DNA from: Spirosoma terrae
GTDB taxonomy: Bacteria; Bacteroidota; Bacteroidia; Cytophagales; Spirosomataceae
Direction: 5' to 3'
NCBI RefSeq assembly: GCF_010435915.1
Contig: NZ_JAAFZH010000015.1
Coordinates: 62,001 to 126,000 of the forward strand
Length of the DNA: 64,000 bases
Below are positions 27,149 through 36,813 of this stretch, one piece after another. Position 1 is the first letter of the stretch. Each line of letters starts with the position of its first letter. Made by a program: the position numbers and the translations under genes. The notes beneath the pieces were generated by a model, which did not search any database, was not told the origin of the DNA, and was given only the letters and a program-made list of their open reading frames with translations.

Positions 27149-27994
27149 ATGACAGTTGCTAATTCTACGTTTCTCGATCATCTGGCAGCCCAACGCGCCC
27201 AGTTTCGCTATAAGCTCCCTTCTCGGCCGGAAGCCGGACGATTTATCGACCAACTGATGCGACTCTTGTTTCCTGTTACGCAGGATTGCCAGTCGGCATC
27301 GCAACATATCGACGAAACATATCAGCGCCTGACTCAGCAGTTCGTTCATTTGCTCCAACCGCTTACCGATACGTTACCGAATACACCCGAAGTTGTGACG
27401 CAGCATTTTTTCGACCAGCTGCCAACGATCTACGATAATTTATTACTCGATGCCCGAGCCATTGTCGACAACGATCCAGCCGCCATCGGTATTGAAGAAG
27501 TTGTGGCCGTCTATCCTGGGTTTTATACAATTGCGGTTTATCGAATTGCCCACGAACTGCTTAAACTGAACGTACCCTTATTGCCCCGAATGCTGACGGA
27601 ATATGCGCATGGGCTAACGGGTATCGACATTCACCCTGGTGCTCAGATCGGGCGTTCTTTTTTCATTGACCACGGAACAGGTGTTGTTATAGGCGAAACC
27701 ACTATCATCGGCGATAATGTCAAACTATACCAGGGCGTTACGTTAGGAGCGACACACGTGGCCAAATCAATGGCTCAGAAAAAACGTCACCCTACCATTG
27801 AAAACAACGTAGTGATTTACGCCAACGCAACCATTCTGGGTGGCCGTACCGTAGTTGGCCACGACTCCGTAATTGGTGGTAACGTATGGCTAACGCACAG
27901 TGTTGAACCGTATTCGATGGTATATAATCAGCACCAGACCGAAGTTCGGTTGAAATCGCTGGAGGACGCCGAACCAATCAATTTCGTTATATAA
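27149..27994 (+). CDS. cysE: Serine O-acetyltransferase
   Basis: A 281-residue enzyme making O-acetylserine, the first step of cysteine synthesis. The C-terminal left-handed beta-helix shows [26 protein letters not shown] (given in parts: [22 protein letters not shown]), GVTLGAT and [13 protein letters not shown]. The N-terminal helical part is longer than in E. coli CysE, which fits the plastid/EpsC-like group. ATG at 27149 is preferred over TTG at 27143. The cysteine synthase gene follows after 20 bases, making a two-gene cysteine operon. Confidence 0.93.
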   Translation: MTVANSTFLDHLAAQRAQFRYKLPSRPEAGRFIDQLMRLLFPVTQDCQSASQHIDETYQRLTQQFVHLLQPLTDTLPNTPEVVTQHFFDQLPTIYDNLLLDARAIVDNDPAAIGIEEVVAVYPGFYTIAVYRIAHELLKLNVPLLPRMLTEYAHGLTGIDIHPGAQIGRSFFIDHGTGVVIGETTIIGDNVKLYQGVTLGATHVAKSMAQKKRHPTIENNVVIYANATILGGRTVVGHDSVIGGNVWLTHSVEPYSMVYNQHQTEVRLKSLEDAEPINFVI

Positions 27995-28014
27995 CTCATT
28001 TCCTTTCCCTACCC

Positions 28015-28923
28015 ATGAAAGCCAATAGCATCCTAGACACTATCGGACAAACACCCCATGTCCGCATTAATCGACTATTTCCCGGCTACGACGTCTGGAT
28101 GAAGCTGGAACGAGCTAATCCCGGAGCCAGCATCAAAGATCGTATTGCGCTGGCCATGATTGACGATGCCGAAGCAAAAGGACTTCTAACTACAGGAAGC
28201 ACCATTATTGAGCCAACCTCGGGTAATACGGGCATTGGCCTGGCTATGGTTGCTGCCGTTAAAGGCTACAAACTGATTCTGGTAATGCCCGAATCAATGA
28301 GTGTAGAACGCCGTAAGATTATGGCGGCCTACGGAGCAAAATTCGATCTGACCCCGCGTGAGCTCGGGATGAAAGGAGCGATTGCCAGAGCCCACGAACT
28401 CGTAAACGCTACTCCCGGTGCATGGATGCCGCAACAATTTGAAAATCCAGCCAATATCGACATCCACAAACGGACTACGGCACAGGAAATTTTAGCCGAT
28501 TTTCCTGAAGGGCTTGATGTGCTGATTACAGGCGTTGGTACGGGCGGACATATTACGGCGGTGGCCGAAGTATTAAAAGAAGCGTTTCCTTCGCTGAAGG
28601 CCTACGCCGTTGAGCCAGAATTGTCGCCCGTGATCAGCGGTGGCGCCCCTGGTCCTCATCCCATTCAGGGTATTGGTGCCGGTTTTATTCCCACTAACCT
28701 ACACGTTGATGTGTTAGACGGCACCATTCAGGTAAGCAAAGAAAGTGCCTTTGCCTGGGCGCAGCGGGCGGCTAAAGAAGAAGGTATTTTTGTCGGTATT
28801 TCTTCGGGGGCCTCCCTGGCGGCCGTTGCCCAAAAGCTTCCCGATATCACCCCCGGCAGCAAAATCCTTACATTTTGTTACGATACCGGGGAACGATATT
28901 TGTCAATCGACGGATTGTATTAA
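28015..28923 (+). CDS. cysK: Cysteine synthase (O-acetylserine sulfhydrylase)
   Basis: A 302-residue fold-type II PLP enzyme that replaces the acetyl group of O-acetylserine with sulfide to make cysteine. The PLP lysine is K41 in [11 protein letters not shown], the substrate loop is [11 protein letters not shown] and the phosphate-binding glycine loop is GVGTGGHIT. The family is CysK/CysM; CysK is chosen because of its partner gene. The partner is the serine acetyltransferase gene 20 bases upstream. In many bacteria these two form the cysteine synthase complex. Confidence 0.95.
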   Translation: MKANSILDTIGQTPHVRINRLFPGYDVWMKLERANPGASIKDRIALAMIDDAEAKGLLTTGSTIIEPTSGNTGIGLAMVAAVKGYKLILVMPESMSVERRKIMAAYGAKFDLTPRELGMKGAIARAHELVNATPGAWMPQQFENPANIDIHKRTTAQEILADFPEGLDVLITGVGTGGHITAVAEVLKEAFPSLKAYAVEPELSPVISGGAPGPHPIQGIGAGFIPTNLHVDVLDGTIQVSKESAFAWAQRAAKEEGIFVGISSGASLAAVAQKLPDITPGSKILTFCYDTGERYLSIDGLY

Positions 28924-29030
28924 TGTAGCGATACACATCTCTCCTCTGCTTATCGCTATTTCCTCTCCAATTCGTAAACCATTACGTATTGGTCGACACG
29001 TATTGTATCGACTTTAACGCAACGTTATTT

Positions 29031-29900
29031 ATGTACCGACAATTAGACATTTACCGATTTATAAAAGACACTATTTTTATTGTGGCTGGGGTATTCAGTG
29101 CAGGGCTGGGTATTAAAGGCTTTCTGATGTCGAGTCATTTTATTGATGGTGGCGTAACAGGAGTTTCCATGCTTCTGGCAAACCTCTTCAAAATACCCCT
29201 CCCTCTTTGGCTACTGATCATTAACTTACCCTTTATTGGTTTGGGATACCGTCAGTTTGGGCGTCAGTTTGCGCTGAAAAGCACATTGGCTATCGCTGGT
29301 CTTTCTATCAGTCTGGCGGTTGTACCCTTCCCAGACGTAACCCCCGATTTTCTGCTAACTGCTGTTTTTGGCGGCTTTTTTATCGGCGCTGGCATTGGCT
29401 TAACCATTCGTGGAGGTGCTGTTCTGGACGGCACTGAGATTGCGGCCCTGCTGATTAGTCGAAGTTATCATACCCTTAAGGTTAGTGATGTTATTCTAAT
29501 ATTAAACGTATCCATTTTTGGGGCAGCTGCGTTTTTCCTAGGTATCAATCCGGCCTTGTACTCAATGATTACCTACTTCGCAGCCTCTAAAACGGTTGAT
29601 TTCGTAATTCACGGCATTGAGGAATACACGGCCATTTTAGTTGTCTCGAAAAACCCGGAACCCATTCGCGAAAAAATCATCGAACGCGGCTGGGGAATTA
29701 CCATCCTGCGCGGACAGGGCGGTTATGGCAAACACGGTAGCCACCAGGAAATAGAAACGGTTCTGTATACGGTTATTACGCGTCTGGAAATTACCCGACT
29801 ACGCTCTATCGTACTTGAATTAGACCCCAATGCGTTTATCATTCAGCATAGTGTCGATGACGTAGCGGGTGGCAAGGTTAAAAGTTTGCCGATGCACTAA
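29031..29900 (+). CDS. YitT family membrane protein (DUF161/DUF2179)
   Basis: A 289-residue protein started at ATG 29031 (MYRQLDIYRFIKDTIF). About five or six membrane segments fill residues 15-200 (GVFSAGLGIKGFLMSSHFIDGG, FFIGAGIGLTIRGGAVLDGT), followed by a soluble ~80-residue DUF2179 domain (EYTAILVVSKNPEPIREKI, GWGITILRGQGGYGKHGSH shown in part). YitT proteins are widespread, with no settled transport function. It is rightward after cysK with a 107-base gap. It is followed by a long perfect inverted repeat and a second hairpin. Confidence 0.93.
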   Translation: MYRQLDIYRFIKDTIFIVAGVFSAGLGIKGFLMSSHFIDGGVTGVSMLLANLFKIPLPLWLLIINLPFIGLGYRQFGRQFALKSTLAIAGLSISLAVVPFPDVTPDFLLTAVFGGFFIGAGIGLTIRGGAVLDGTEIAALLISRSYHTLKVSDVILILNVSIFGAAAFFLGINPALYSMITYFAASKTVDFVIHGIEEYTAILVVSKNPEPIREKIIERGWGITILRGQGGYGKHGSHQEIETVLYTVITRLEITRLRSIVLELDPNAFIIQHSVDDVAGGKVKSLPMH

Positions 29901-29903
29901 TAG

Positions 29904-29968
29904 ATGTATGGCGTATGAAATAAGATGTATCATCTGGTTTAATACATCTTATTTCATACGCCATACAT
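29904..29968. repeat. Perfect 27-bp inverted repeat
   Basis: Arms 29904-29930 and 29942-29968 are exact complements with an 11-base loop. AT-rich throughout (ATGTATGGCGTATGAAATAA is the start of the left arm). It follows the YitT stop by three bases and could terminate it, though a second, more GC-rich hairpin comes at 30023. Confidence 0.85.
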
Positions 29969-30022
29969 TCCTCTCTCCCACTAATACTTGTTTTTGTCCG
30001 TTTGTGGAGAAATCCCGCGCCG

Positions 30023-30060
30023 AAACCGGATTTCAGACTCTTTAGTCTGGAATCCGGTTT
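30023..30060. terminator. Terminator hairpin followed by a T run
   Basis: 17-base arms (30023-30039, 30044-30060) with one mismatch and a 4-base loop, followed directly by TTTTTT-rich sequence. It ends 24 bases before the chosen start of the outer-membrane barrel gene, so the barrel promoter would have to lie upstream of it or overlap it. This is odd for a pure terminator. Confidence 0.75.
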
Positions 30061-30084
30061 TTGATTTCCCTAAACGACCAATAC

Positions 30085-32517
30085 ATGACGTTCTCTCTAC
30101 CAAAACACGTTATCATCCTGTTCTTTTTTTTAACGGGATCAGCCTGGGCCCAAAAAGGTCCGAACGTAACAGGTCTCGTACATGACCCTACCGGTTCGGT
30201 GGTCGAGTTTGCCACAGTGGCACTACATCGAGCCTCCGACTCAACGGTTTTGAAAACTGAATTTAGCGACGCAGCCGGTACGTATCGTTTCCCCTCCGTG
30301 CCAGCCGGTCAGTATTTCGTATCGGCTTCACAAGTTGGTTTCGCGCGCTCGCAAACCAACGCATTTACGGTTTCAACCTCGAACGAATCACTACCTGTTA
30401 TCCAACTTAAATCGAGCAGCGCTACGCAACTGAAGGAAGTAACCGTTCAGGCGCGTAAACCCATGTTTGAGCGCGAAGCGGATCGGATTGTCGTTAACGT
30501 AGATGGTAGTCCGCTAAGTGCCGGTGCTACGTCGCTGGAAATACTAAGTCGATCACCGGGTATCACGGTCGATCAGAATGACAATCTGGCGCTACGGGGT
30601 AAACAGGGTGTGCTGGTGTTGATCGATGGAAAACGCGTACCAATGACGGGCTCCGAACTAGCCGATATGCTACGTTCACTCCCGGCTAATTCCGTCGAAA
30701 AAATCGAATTAATAACCAATCCTCCTGCCAAATATGATGCCGCCGGAAGCGCCGGTATTATTGCCATCAAGCTCAAAAAAGACGGACGCCAGGGAACAAA
30801 CGGCAGCTTAACCACCAGTTATGGATACGGTCGATATGGTAAATTTACGAGCGGCATTAACCTGAACCACCGCCACAAAAAAACGAACCTGTTTGGTAGT
30901 TACAACTACAACGACCGCAACGTTTTCACGCAGTTAATACTGCACCGCGATTTCTATCAGAATGGGCAATTTGCGGGCAGCAGTGACCAGGAAAATCAGG
31001 GAAAAACGCACTATAAGACGCATACCTATCGGGCGGGTATTGACTATTCGGTTTCGAAACGAACGATGGCTGGTATCGTTGTGAACGGCATGGCGCTGGA
31101 TGCGAAAGCCAGTATTCCAAACGTAACGAAAACATACGACGCCGAAAACCAGCTCCAGTCGAGCTACACATCGGCCAATAACCGTGGGCTTCGTATACCT
31201 AACCTTGCCGGCAACGTTAATATCAAACACAGCTTTGATTCTACCGGTAAACGGGAATTATCGGCCGATTTCGATCTTGCCCATTACGAAACCCACCGGC
31301 TCCAGAATCTGGCTACTACGTTCATCGTACCAGCTATTTCGCCAACTATCCTGGCCGGGGATCTGAGTGGCGCCCTGGATATTACGTCGTTCAAAGCCGA
31401 TTATGTTCACGCGCTCCCCAATAAAGGCCGTTTAGAAGGAGGAATAAAGTTTAGCCAGGTTCATTCGGACAATAACGTATTGTTTACCAACATCATTGAC
31501 AGTCAGAGCGTTGTCGACACCGGAAAAAGCAATCACTTCCGCTACGATGAGAACATTAACGCGGCTTACATTAACCTCAATCAAACGTTCAATAAACTCA
31601 CCGTCCAACTGGGCTTTCGGGGCGAGCAGACGACTGCAAAGGGGCAACAGGTTATTGGCAATGCTGGCTTCTCCCGTAATTATTTTCAGCTATTCCCCAG
31701 CATTTTCCTGAAACAACCCTTATCGAAAAACCACGACATGAGTCTGTCGCTGAGCCGACGGATTGATCGGCCAACGTATAACCAATTGAATCCATTCCGG
31801 GCCTACATCGATGCTACTACGTATTTCACGGGCAATCCCGCTCTGTTTCCTCAGTTAAGCTACAACGTTGAGCTTACGCATACGTTTAAACAGAAATTTA
31901 TAACATCCGTCAGCTATAGTCGAACCGACCAGCCCATTATCGACGTAGTACAACCCGCTCCCGACGGCAATCGGCAGGCAGTTTCTACGTTTCAAAACCT
32001 GACTCGTTCAGACTATTATGGGCTAACGCTCACCGTTCCGGCACAGCCAGCCAACTGGTGGACAATGGACAACAACCTGGTCGCTTATTACCAACAGTTC
32101 GTAGGCAATCTGGCCGGAACGTCGCTCAACACAGGAATTCCGGCCTACTCAATCAATACGGCGAATACGTTTACGCTTGGCAATGGCTGGACCGCCGACG
32201 TAACGGGAAATTATCGCTCGCGACAGTTATACGGTTTTCTGGACATTCGGCCATTAGGCCAGTTGAACATTGGCTTACAGAAAACAATGCTCAACAAGAA
32301 GGGAACCTTAAAAGTAAATGTGACCGATATTTTTTACACCAGCCCGCTGCACGCTACGTCGGAATACGATAATTATAAGGAAAGCTTCAATCAACGCCAG
32401 GATACCCGAGTTGCTACAGCGTCATTTACGTACCGCTTTGGTAATGATACATTGGCGCCAACCCGTCGACGTACCGGTGGTGCAGAGGAAGAAAAGCGCC
32501 GGGCCGGCGGAGCTTAG
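30085..32517 (+). CDS. TonB-receptor-like outer membrane beta-barrel protein
   Basis: An 810-residue protein started at ATG 30085 (MTFSLPKHVIILFFFLTGSAWAQ signal peptide, read in two parts). It continues with a carboxypeptidase-regulatory-like domain (VTGLVHDPTGSVVEFATVAL, GTYRFPSVPAGQYFV), a plug domain (ERIVVNVDGSP, GVLVLIDGKRVPM, AAGSAGIIAIKLKK) and an outer-membrane barrel of the OMP_b-brl_3 type ending in FTYRFG, plus a short arginine-rich tail. No SusD-like lipoprotein follows, so it is not a standard glycan-uptake pair. The ligand is unknown. Confidence 0.92.
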   Translation: MTFSLPKHVIILFFFLTGSAWAQKGPNVTGLVHDPTGSVVEFATVALHRASDSTVLKTEFSDAAGTYRFPSVPAGQYFVSASQVGFARSQTNAFTVSTSNESLPVIQLKSSSATQLKEVTVQARKPMFEREADRIVVNVDGSPLSAGATSLEILSRSPGITVDQNDNLALRGKQGVLVLIDGKRVPMTGSELADMLRSLPANSVEKIELITNPPAKYDAAGSAGIIAIKLKKDGRQGTNGSLTTSYGYGRYGKFTSGINLNHRHKKTNLFGSYNYNDRNVFTQLILHRDFYQNGQFAGSSDQENQGKTHYKTHTYRAGIDYSVSKRTMAGIVVNGMALDAKASIPNVTKTYDAENQLQSSYTSANNRGLRIPNLAGNVNIKHSFDSTGKRELSADFDLAHYETHRLQNLATTFIVPAISPTILAGDLSGALDITSFKADYVHALPNKGRLEGGIKFSQVHSDNNVLFTNIIDSQSVVDTGKSNHFRYDENINAAYINLNQTFNKLTVQLGFRGEQTTAKGQQVIGNAGFSRNYFQLFPSIFLKQPLSKNHDMSLSLSRRIDRPTYNQLNPFRAYIDATTYFTGNPALFPQLSYNVELTHTFKQKFITSVSYSRTDQPIIDVVQPAPDGNRQAVSTFQNLTRSDYYGLTLTVPAQPANWWTMDNNLVAYYQQFVGNLAGTSLNTGIPAYSINTANTFTLGNGWTADVTGNYRSRQLYGFLDIRPLGQLNIGLQKTMLNKKGTLKVNVTDIFYTSPLHATSEYDNYKESFNQRQDTRVATASFTYRFGNDTLAPTRRRTGGAEEEKRRAGGA

Positions 32518-32546
32518 ATCACGAAACCGACAGTGGACGTAGCCGC

Positions 32547-33410
32547 TTATTGACGGGCAAACTGCTCCACTGTCGTTTCTGGTTTTCCAAGATCAGACCA
32601 GGTTTGATCAGCCTCAAATACTTCCGGATAGTGGTTAAGTGCTTCGGTGATATGCCAGCCATAGTTAGCCTGAGCAGAAAACCGACGTGCTATTTTCAGT
32701 AGCAAGGGCGAAGTTGTTAGAAGAAAAAGCTTTTCTTTCCTATAGGCTCGGACAAAGCGTTCCGCTGCTTCCTGTTGGGTGACGGCTTCGGGCCCCTGAA
32801 TCATATATTCCTGATTCTGGTTATCACCAGCAATCTGGAGTGCCCGGACAACCTGTTTGCCATAATCGCGGGCCGATACGTACCAGGGCCTGACCGCCGA
32901 TTGCCCGACTAGCAAGACAAACGGGCCAATTCGCTGTGTTGTATTCAGCGAATCCATAAAACAGGAAGGGTAGAAAATACTGTACGGAATCCCCGATTCT
33001 TTCAGCAAACGAATGGCCTGCTGCTTTATAGCAAATACCCACCAGCGAAAACCATTCATGCCTTGATAGCGGATGATGATTGACGACAAATAAGCAATTC
33101 GACGTACTCCGGTAAGTTTTGCGGCTTGAATCAGATGTTGTAAGCCCTGCCCTTCGGTATGAAAATCGATCTCGGCTTCTGTTTGCCTTATCGACAGATT
33201 TAAATAGACCGTATCGACGCCCTGTAACGCGTTTACCAGGCTATCTATGCGTTGCAAATCGCCAGCAACTACGTCAGTATTCGGAAACAGTTGCTGCGTC
33301 TTAAGTCGATCACGAGCGATCAGCCGAACCGAAGAACCAAAGGCATGAATCAATTCCTCGGCAACTGGTTTTCCCAACATACCCGTTGCCCCAAAAACGC
33401 CAATTCGCAT
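32547..33410 (-). CDS. NmrA-like NAD(P)-binding oxidoreductase
   Basis: A 287-residue atypical SDR: N-terminal glycine loop IGVFGATGMLGKPVAEEL, cofactor-phosphate region LIARDRLKTQ, and GVDTVYLNLS. The catalytic Tyr-Lys pair is not in a canonical spacing, which is typical of the NmrA and NAD(P)H-azoreductase-like group that bind cofactor and act as redox sensors or quinone-type reductases. It lies 19 bases downstream of a TetR regulator gene in the same direction, so the two are probably one operon. Confidence 0.85.
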   Translation of the reverse strand: MRIGVFGATGMLGKPVAEELIHAFGSSVRLIARDRLKTQQLFPNTDVVAGDLQRIDSLVNALQGVDTVYLNLSIRQTEAEIDFHTEGQGLQHLIQAAKLTGVRRIAYLSSIIIRYQGMNGFRWWVFAIKQQAIRLLKESGIPYSIFYPSCFMDSLNTTQRIGPFVLLVGQSAVRPWYVSARDYGKQVVRALQIAGDNQNQEYMIQGPEAVTQQEAAERFVRAYRKEKLFLLTTSPLLLKIARRFSAQANYGWHITEALNHYPEVFEADQTWSDLGKPETTVEQFARQ

Positions 33411-33429
33411 ACAGAAAACGCGTCAGAAA

Positions 33430-34023
33430 TTACCGTAAGCCCCGAACAAAGCGACGCATCGTATCCCGATATACCTGCTCAGACTGTTCAACGTGCTGTT
33501 CGTCCTTCAGTAACATGGCTAACGAGATCATGCCGTGCGAGGTAGCCCACCACTCAAAATATAACTTCTGAATGCTTTCTTTCGACTTTGGAATAAAGGA
33601 GAAAATAGTTTGCCGGACAGTATCGCCCACAGCCTGCATCGCATCTGATTCACAGACAGGAATAGTGCAGTAGGCACCATTCAGATTGTACATGACCTGG
33701 TAAATTTCCGGCTGCTGACGGGCGAAATCCCATTGAACCAGCGAAATTTCATAGAGCCGCTTCTCAGGATCCCGATATAATTTTACAATACGTTCGTATT
33801 CCTGATGAAGGTGCCGGAATCCTTCGCTTCGAATTTCGTCCAGCAACACGTCTTTGCTATCGAAATATTCGTAAACAATGGGGGCACTATATTCTATGGC
33901 GTCGGCAATCTTGCGGATCGAAACGGCCTGCCATCCTTCACGACGGGCAATCGCTTTTGCTGTTCCTATGATTCCCGAGCGGGCATTTTCGCGTGAACGC
34001 GGCTTACGCTCGATAGTTTCCAT
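33430..34023 (-). CDS. TetR/AcrR family regulator
   Basis: A 197-residue regulator started at ATG 34023 (METIERKPRSRENARSGI). The N-terminal HTH reads SIRKIADAIEYSAPIVYEYF, followed by DSKDVLLDEI, which is the normal TetR DNA-binding block. The C-terminal ligand domain carries no known motif. It is likely to control itself and the NmrA-like gene 19 bases downstream, with the effector being a redox or toxic compound. That is inference from operon position. Confidence 0.9.
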   Translation of the reverse strand: METIERKPRSRENARSGIIGTAKAIARREGWQAVSIRKIADAIEYSAPIVYEYFDSKDVLLDEIRSEGFRHLHQEYERIVKLYRDPEKRLYEISLVQWDFARQQPEIYQVMYNLNGAYCTIPVCESDAMQAVGDTVRQTIFSFIPKSKESIQKLYFEWWATSHGMISLAMLLKDEQHVEQSEQVYRDTMRRFVRGLR

Positions 34024-34237
34024 AAACAAATAGGTAATCAGTCTTTTAGTTAACGGTGTTAAATCGCCTGAAAACTACGTATTTATGGTTATATAATCTA
34101 GGTTTAATGTAAATTTTCTTAAAAAAATCAAATTTTCTCTAACACAGTTAGCATAATTGAAGCGCACTGGTCCACTAGCTTAGAACTTAACGTACTTACC
34201 TATTGATCACAATAGTACTATTAATTGATAATCAGTC

Positions 34238-35005
34238 TTATGCTTTTTCGGCAAGTAGCCACACGCCTTCATCCCCCAGCGCATACGGATCGCCCATAAC
34301 TGTTCCGTAACAGTCAATCACGGTCAATCCAGACTGAAAAAATAGCTGGCGCAAGTCAGCCAGTGTATACACGTAGTGTTGAGCCATGCGCGTTTGGACT
34401 TCACCCGCTCGCACATAAGTCAGATGAGAATCGATTCGGCTCTCCAGCGGGTCGTATTCGTTCTGAGCCAAAAACAAAATAGTCGATTCCGTTTCGTCGC
34501 CAACCGGGAGCCAGTTACGTTCCTGATAATCGGGTAAAATCGATTCCGCTACCATTTCCGTATGCGCCAGAAATCGCCCACCCGGCTTCAATACTTCAGC
34601 GATCCGATTCAGAAACGTTAACATCGTATCCCGGTCAAAGAAACTAAAACTGTTGCCCAGACAGTAGGCGGCATCAAATGGCGTACCGGATGACAGTAAC
34701 GAATCTGACACCGTCAGAAAATCACCCTGAATTGGGTCCAGCGACAGTTTTTCCTCCGTAGCGGTAGCAGAAAGTTCCTGAATGTATTCTTCTGAAATAT
34801 CGACTCCCGTTACGTGCGTCCCCATTCGTGCTAACGGAATGGCGTGACGGCCATATCCACAAAAAACATCGAGCAAACGATCATCCGGACCAAACTCCAA
34901 CGTATCGACGAGTAGTTCAATATCCAGTTGCGTTTGCTCTTCGGTTTGGGCGGCTTTCCAGGCAGCCTGCGGTAGGCCATGAAAAAAGTTGTGATACCAG
35001 GCCAT
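34238..35005 (-). CDS. Class I SAM-dependent methyltransferase
   Basis: A 255-residue methyltransferase with SAM motif I LLDVFCGYGRHAIPLARMG, motif II VTGVDISEEYIQEL, and AYCLGNSFSFFD followed by LKPGGRFLAHTEM. The N-terminus MAWYHNFFHGLPQAAWKAAQ occurs in a group of uncharacterised bacterial methyltransferases. The substrate is unknown. It is followed leftward by a gap to the TetR gene and preceded by a peroxiredoxin gene, both in the same direction, with 97 bases between start 35005 and the peroxiredoxin stop. Confidence 0.9.
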   Translation of the reverse strand: MAWYHNFFHGLPQAAWKAAQTEEQTQLDIELLVDTLEFGPDDRLLDVFCGYGRHAIPLARMGTHVTGVDISEEYIQELSATATEEKLSLDPIQGDFLTVSDSLLSSGTPFDAAYCLGNSFSFFDRDTMLTFLNRIAEVLKPGGRFLAHTEMVAESILPDYQERNWLPVGDETESTILFLAQNEYDPLESRIDSHLTYVRAGEVQTRMAQHYVYTLADLRQLFFQSGLTVIDCYGTVMGDPYALGDEGVWLLAEKA

Positions 35006-35102
35006 GTTTTCACTGATGACTTCTGAATGATAGAATAGTTGAATCGAAAAGTCATATTGGATCTCTTATTCACTGATTCTGTCATCCAGAATTCACTCAT
35101 TA

Positions 35103-35567
35103 TTAAAGTGTCGCCAATGTTTGTTGAATAGCCTCAAAGCTAGGCACATCACCAGCGCTTTCGAGTACTTCAACGTACTGCACAATACCGTCTTTATCGA
35201 TAACAAAGGCCGAGCGTTTGCTCACTCCCTTCAGATTCAGCACGAATGTTTCGTAATACGTATCATAGGTCTGAGAAACCTCCTTATTGAAATCTGACAA
35301 TAGGTCGAAGGGCAGATTTTGCTCTTCTTTAAATTTAGCCAGGGTAAATGGGGAATCAACAGAAATAGCCACAACCTCCGCGTTTAGCCGAGAATACGTA
35401 GCAATATTGTCGCGCATTTCACACAATTCAGCGGTACATACGCTGGTAAAAGCCATTGGAAAGAAAAGAACAATCAGGTTTTTTCCTTTAAAATTGCTCA
35501 GCGAGACTTCTTTCTTCTCGGTATTGAACAAGGTAAAATCAGGTGCTTTTTGACCGACTGTAAGCAT
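35103..35567 (-). CDS. Peroxiredoxin (AhpE/thiol peroxidase-like)
   Basis: A 154-residue thioredoxin-fold peroxidase started at ATG 35567 (MLTVGQKAPDFTLFNTEKKE); a longer in-frame start adds 28 unlikely residues. The peroxidatic cysteine is C44 in FPMAFTSVCTAELCEMRD, with a second cysteine C49 five residues later that could resolve it. The enzyme reduces hydrogen peroxide and organic peroxides in the cytoplasm. It lies upstream of the methyltransferase gene in the same direction. Confidence 0.93.
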   Translation of the reverse strand: MLTVGQKAPDFTLFNTEKKEVSLSNFKGKNLIVLFFPMAFTSVCTAELCEMRDNIATYSRLNAEVVAISVDSPFTLAKFKEEQNLPFDLLSDFNKEVSQTYDTYYETFVLNLKGVSKRSAFVIDKDGIVQYVEVLESAGDVPSFEAIQQTLATL

Positions 35568-35812
35568 AATAGATTTTTGATTCTGAATTTTGAATTGTTG
35601 CTTTGGCCTTAAATCCGTCCGAAGAGCGAAATTCCGAAAAAGCGAAGGCAAAACAAGTTGTTTTTGCTATAAAAACAATCGTGAATTGGCAACATATAGC
35701 TCAAGCTCTAATTCTAAGACTGATTTAATTAACCAAAGAGTATAGATCATTGGTTATAGACTCTACTAATACGTTCAAGTACTTCAACAGAAAAATAGAA
35801 CTGATTTCCTAG

Positions 35813-36733
35813 ATGCAGAACTACTGGGGCATTGACCTGGGTGGCACCAAGATTGAAGGCGTTATCCTGACCGCTCCCTCTCCCGACGCCGTTGTTATTC
35901 GTAAACGTATTGATACTGAAGCCCACAAAGGCTATGATCACATTATTGGTCAGATGTTACGACTGATCGACATGCTTAAATCCGAAACGGGCTTAATCCC
36001 CGAACGTATTGGTTTTGGTACGCCGGGAACATTCGATCCCAGTCGCCAGACCATGAAAAACTGTAATACTACCGTTTTAAATGGCCGCCCAATGAAGCAG
36101 GATCTGGCCCGGCTGCTTGGCGTTCCGGTTGAAGTTGCCAACGATGCCAACTGTTTTGCGCTGGCCGAAGCAACAATGGGTATCGTTCCCGATGTTGTTC
36201 CTAATTACCAAACGGTGTTTGGCGTAATTATGGGAACAGGCGTTGGTGGTGGCGTTGTGCTTAAAGGACGTGACGGTGCCCCTTTTGTTTTGAATGGTTT
36301 GCAGGGAATTGGGGGCGAATGGGGCCATAATATTCTCGAGGAAAACGGATATCCCTGCTACTGCGGAAAACGGGGCTGTACAGAACAGGTTATTTCGGGT
36401 CCTGCGCTGCAACGCTATTATCACCAGATCAGTGGCGAAGAGCGAACCATGAAAGACATTATGGATCGTTACGCAGACGGGCAGGATCTGTTTGCCAGCC
36501 AGACCGTTAACCGAATGCTGGAATATTTTGGCCGGGCCATTTCCGGCATTATCAACATACTCGATCCCGATGCGATTGTGCTTGGCGGTGGCGTTGGCAA
36601 TGTTGATTTGCTGTATACGGAAGGAGTAGAACGGGCAAAAAAATACGTGTTCAATTCCGGCGAATTGAGCACGCGTTTCTTAAAACCCAAACTCGGCGAT
36701 AGCGCAGGCGTATTTGGCGCAGCGCTTTTATAG
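35813..36733 (+). CDS. ROK family sugar kinase
   Basis: A 306-residue kinase: N-terminal phosphate loop WGIDLGGTKIEG, sugar-binding block GTGVGGGVVL followed by GIGGEWGHNI, and the ROK zinc motif in CYCGKRGCTEQVISGPAL. It phosphorylates hexoses, with glucose, fructose or N-acetylglucosamine/mannosamine as the usual substrates. No DNA-binding domain is present, so it is a kinase, not a ROK repressor. The gene stop overlaps the inverted repeat at 36727-36790. Confidence 0.93.
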   Translation: MQNYWGIDLGGTKIEGVILTAPSPDAVVIRKRIDTEAHKGYDHIIGQMLRLIDMLKSETGLIPERIGFGTPGTFDPSRQTMKNCNTTVLNGRPMKQDLARLLGVPVEVANDANCFALAEATMGIVPDVVPNYQTVFGVIMGTGVGGGVVLKGRDGAPFVLNGLQGIGGEWGHNILEENGYPCYCGKRGCTEQVISGPALQRYYHQISGEERTMKDIMDRYADGQDLFASQTVNRMLEYFGRAISGIINILDPDAIVLGGGVGNVDLLYTEGVERAKKYVFNSGELSTRFLKPKLGDSAGVFGAALL

Positions 36734-36790
36734 TTTATAGTTGGCTGACGCGTCAGCAAAATCTTGCGTCAGCCAACTATAAACTATAAA
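36727..36790. repeat. Perfect 24-bp inverted repeat with a partially duplicated arm
   Basis: Arms 36727-36750 and 36767-36790 are exactly complementary around a 16-base loop that itself contributes a nested dyad CTGACG|CGTCAG (36745-36756). A 17-base piece of the right arm, AACTATAAACTATAAAC (36775-36791), is repeated directly at 36797-36813, right up to the stop codon of the leftward barrel gene. It lies between convergent genes and should terminate both. Confidence 0.85.
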
Positions 36791-36813
36791 CTCAAAAACT
36801 ATAAACTATAAAC

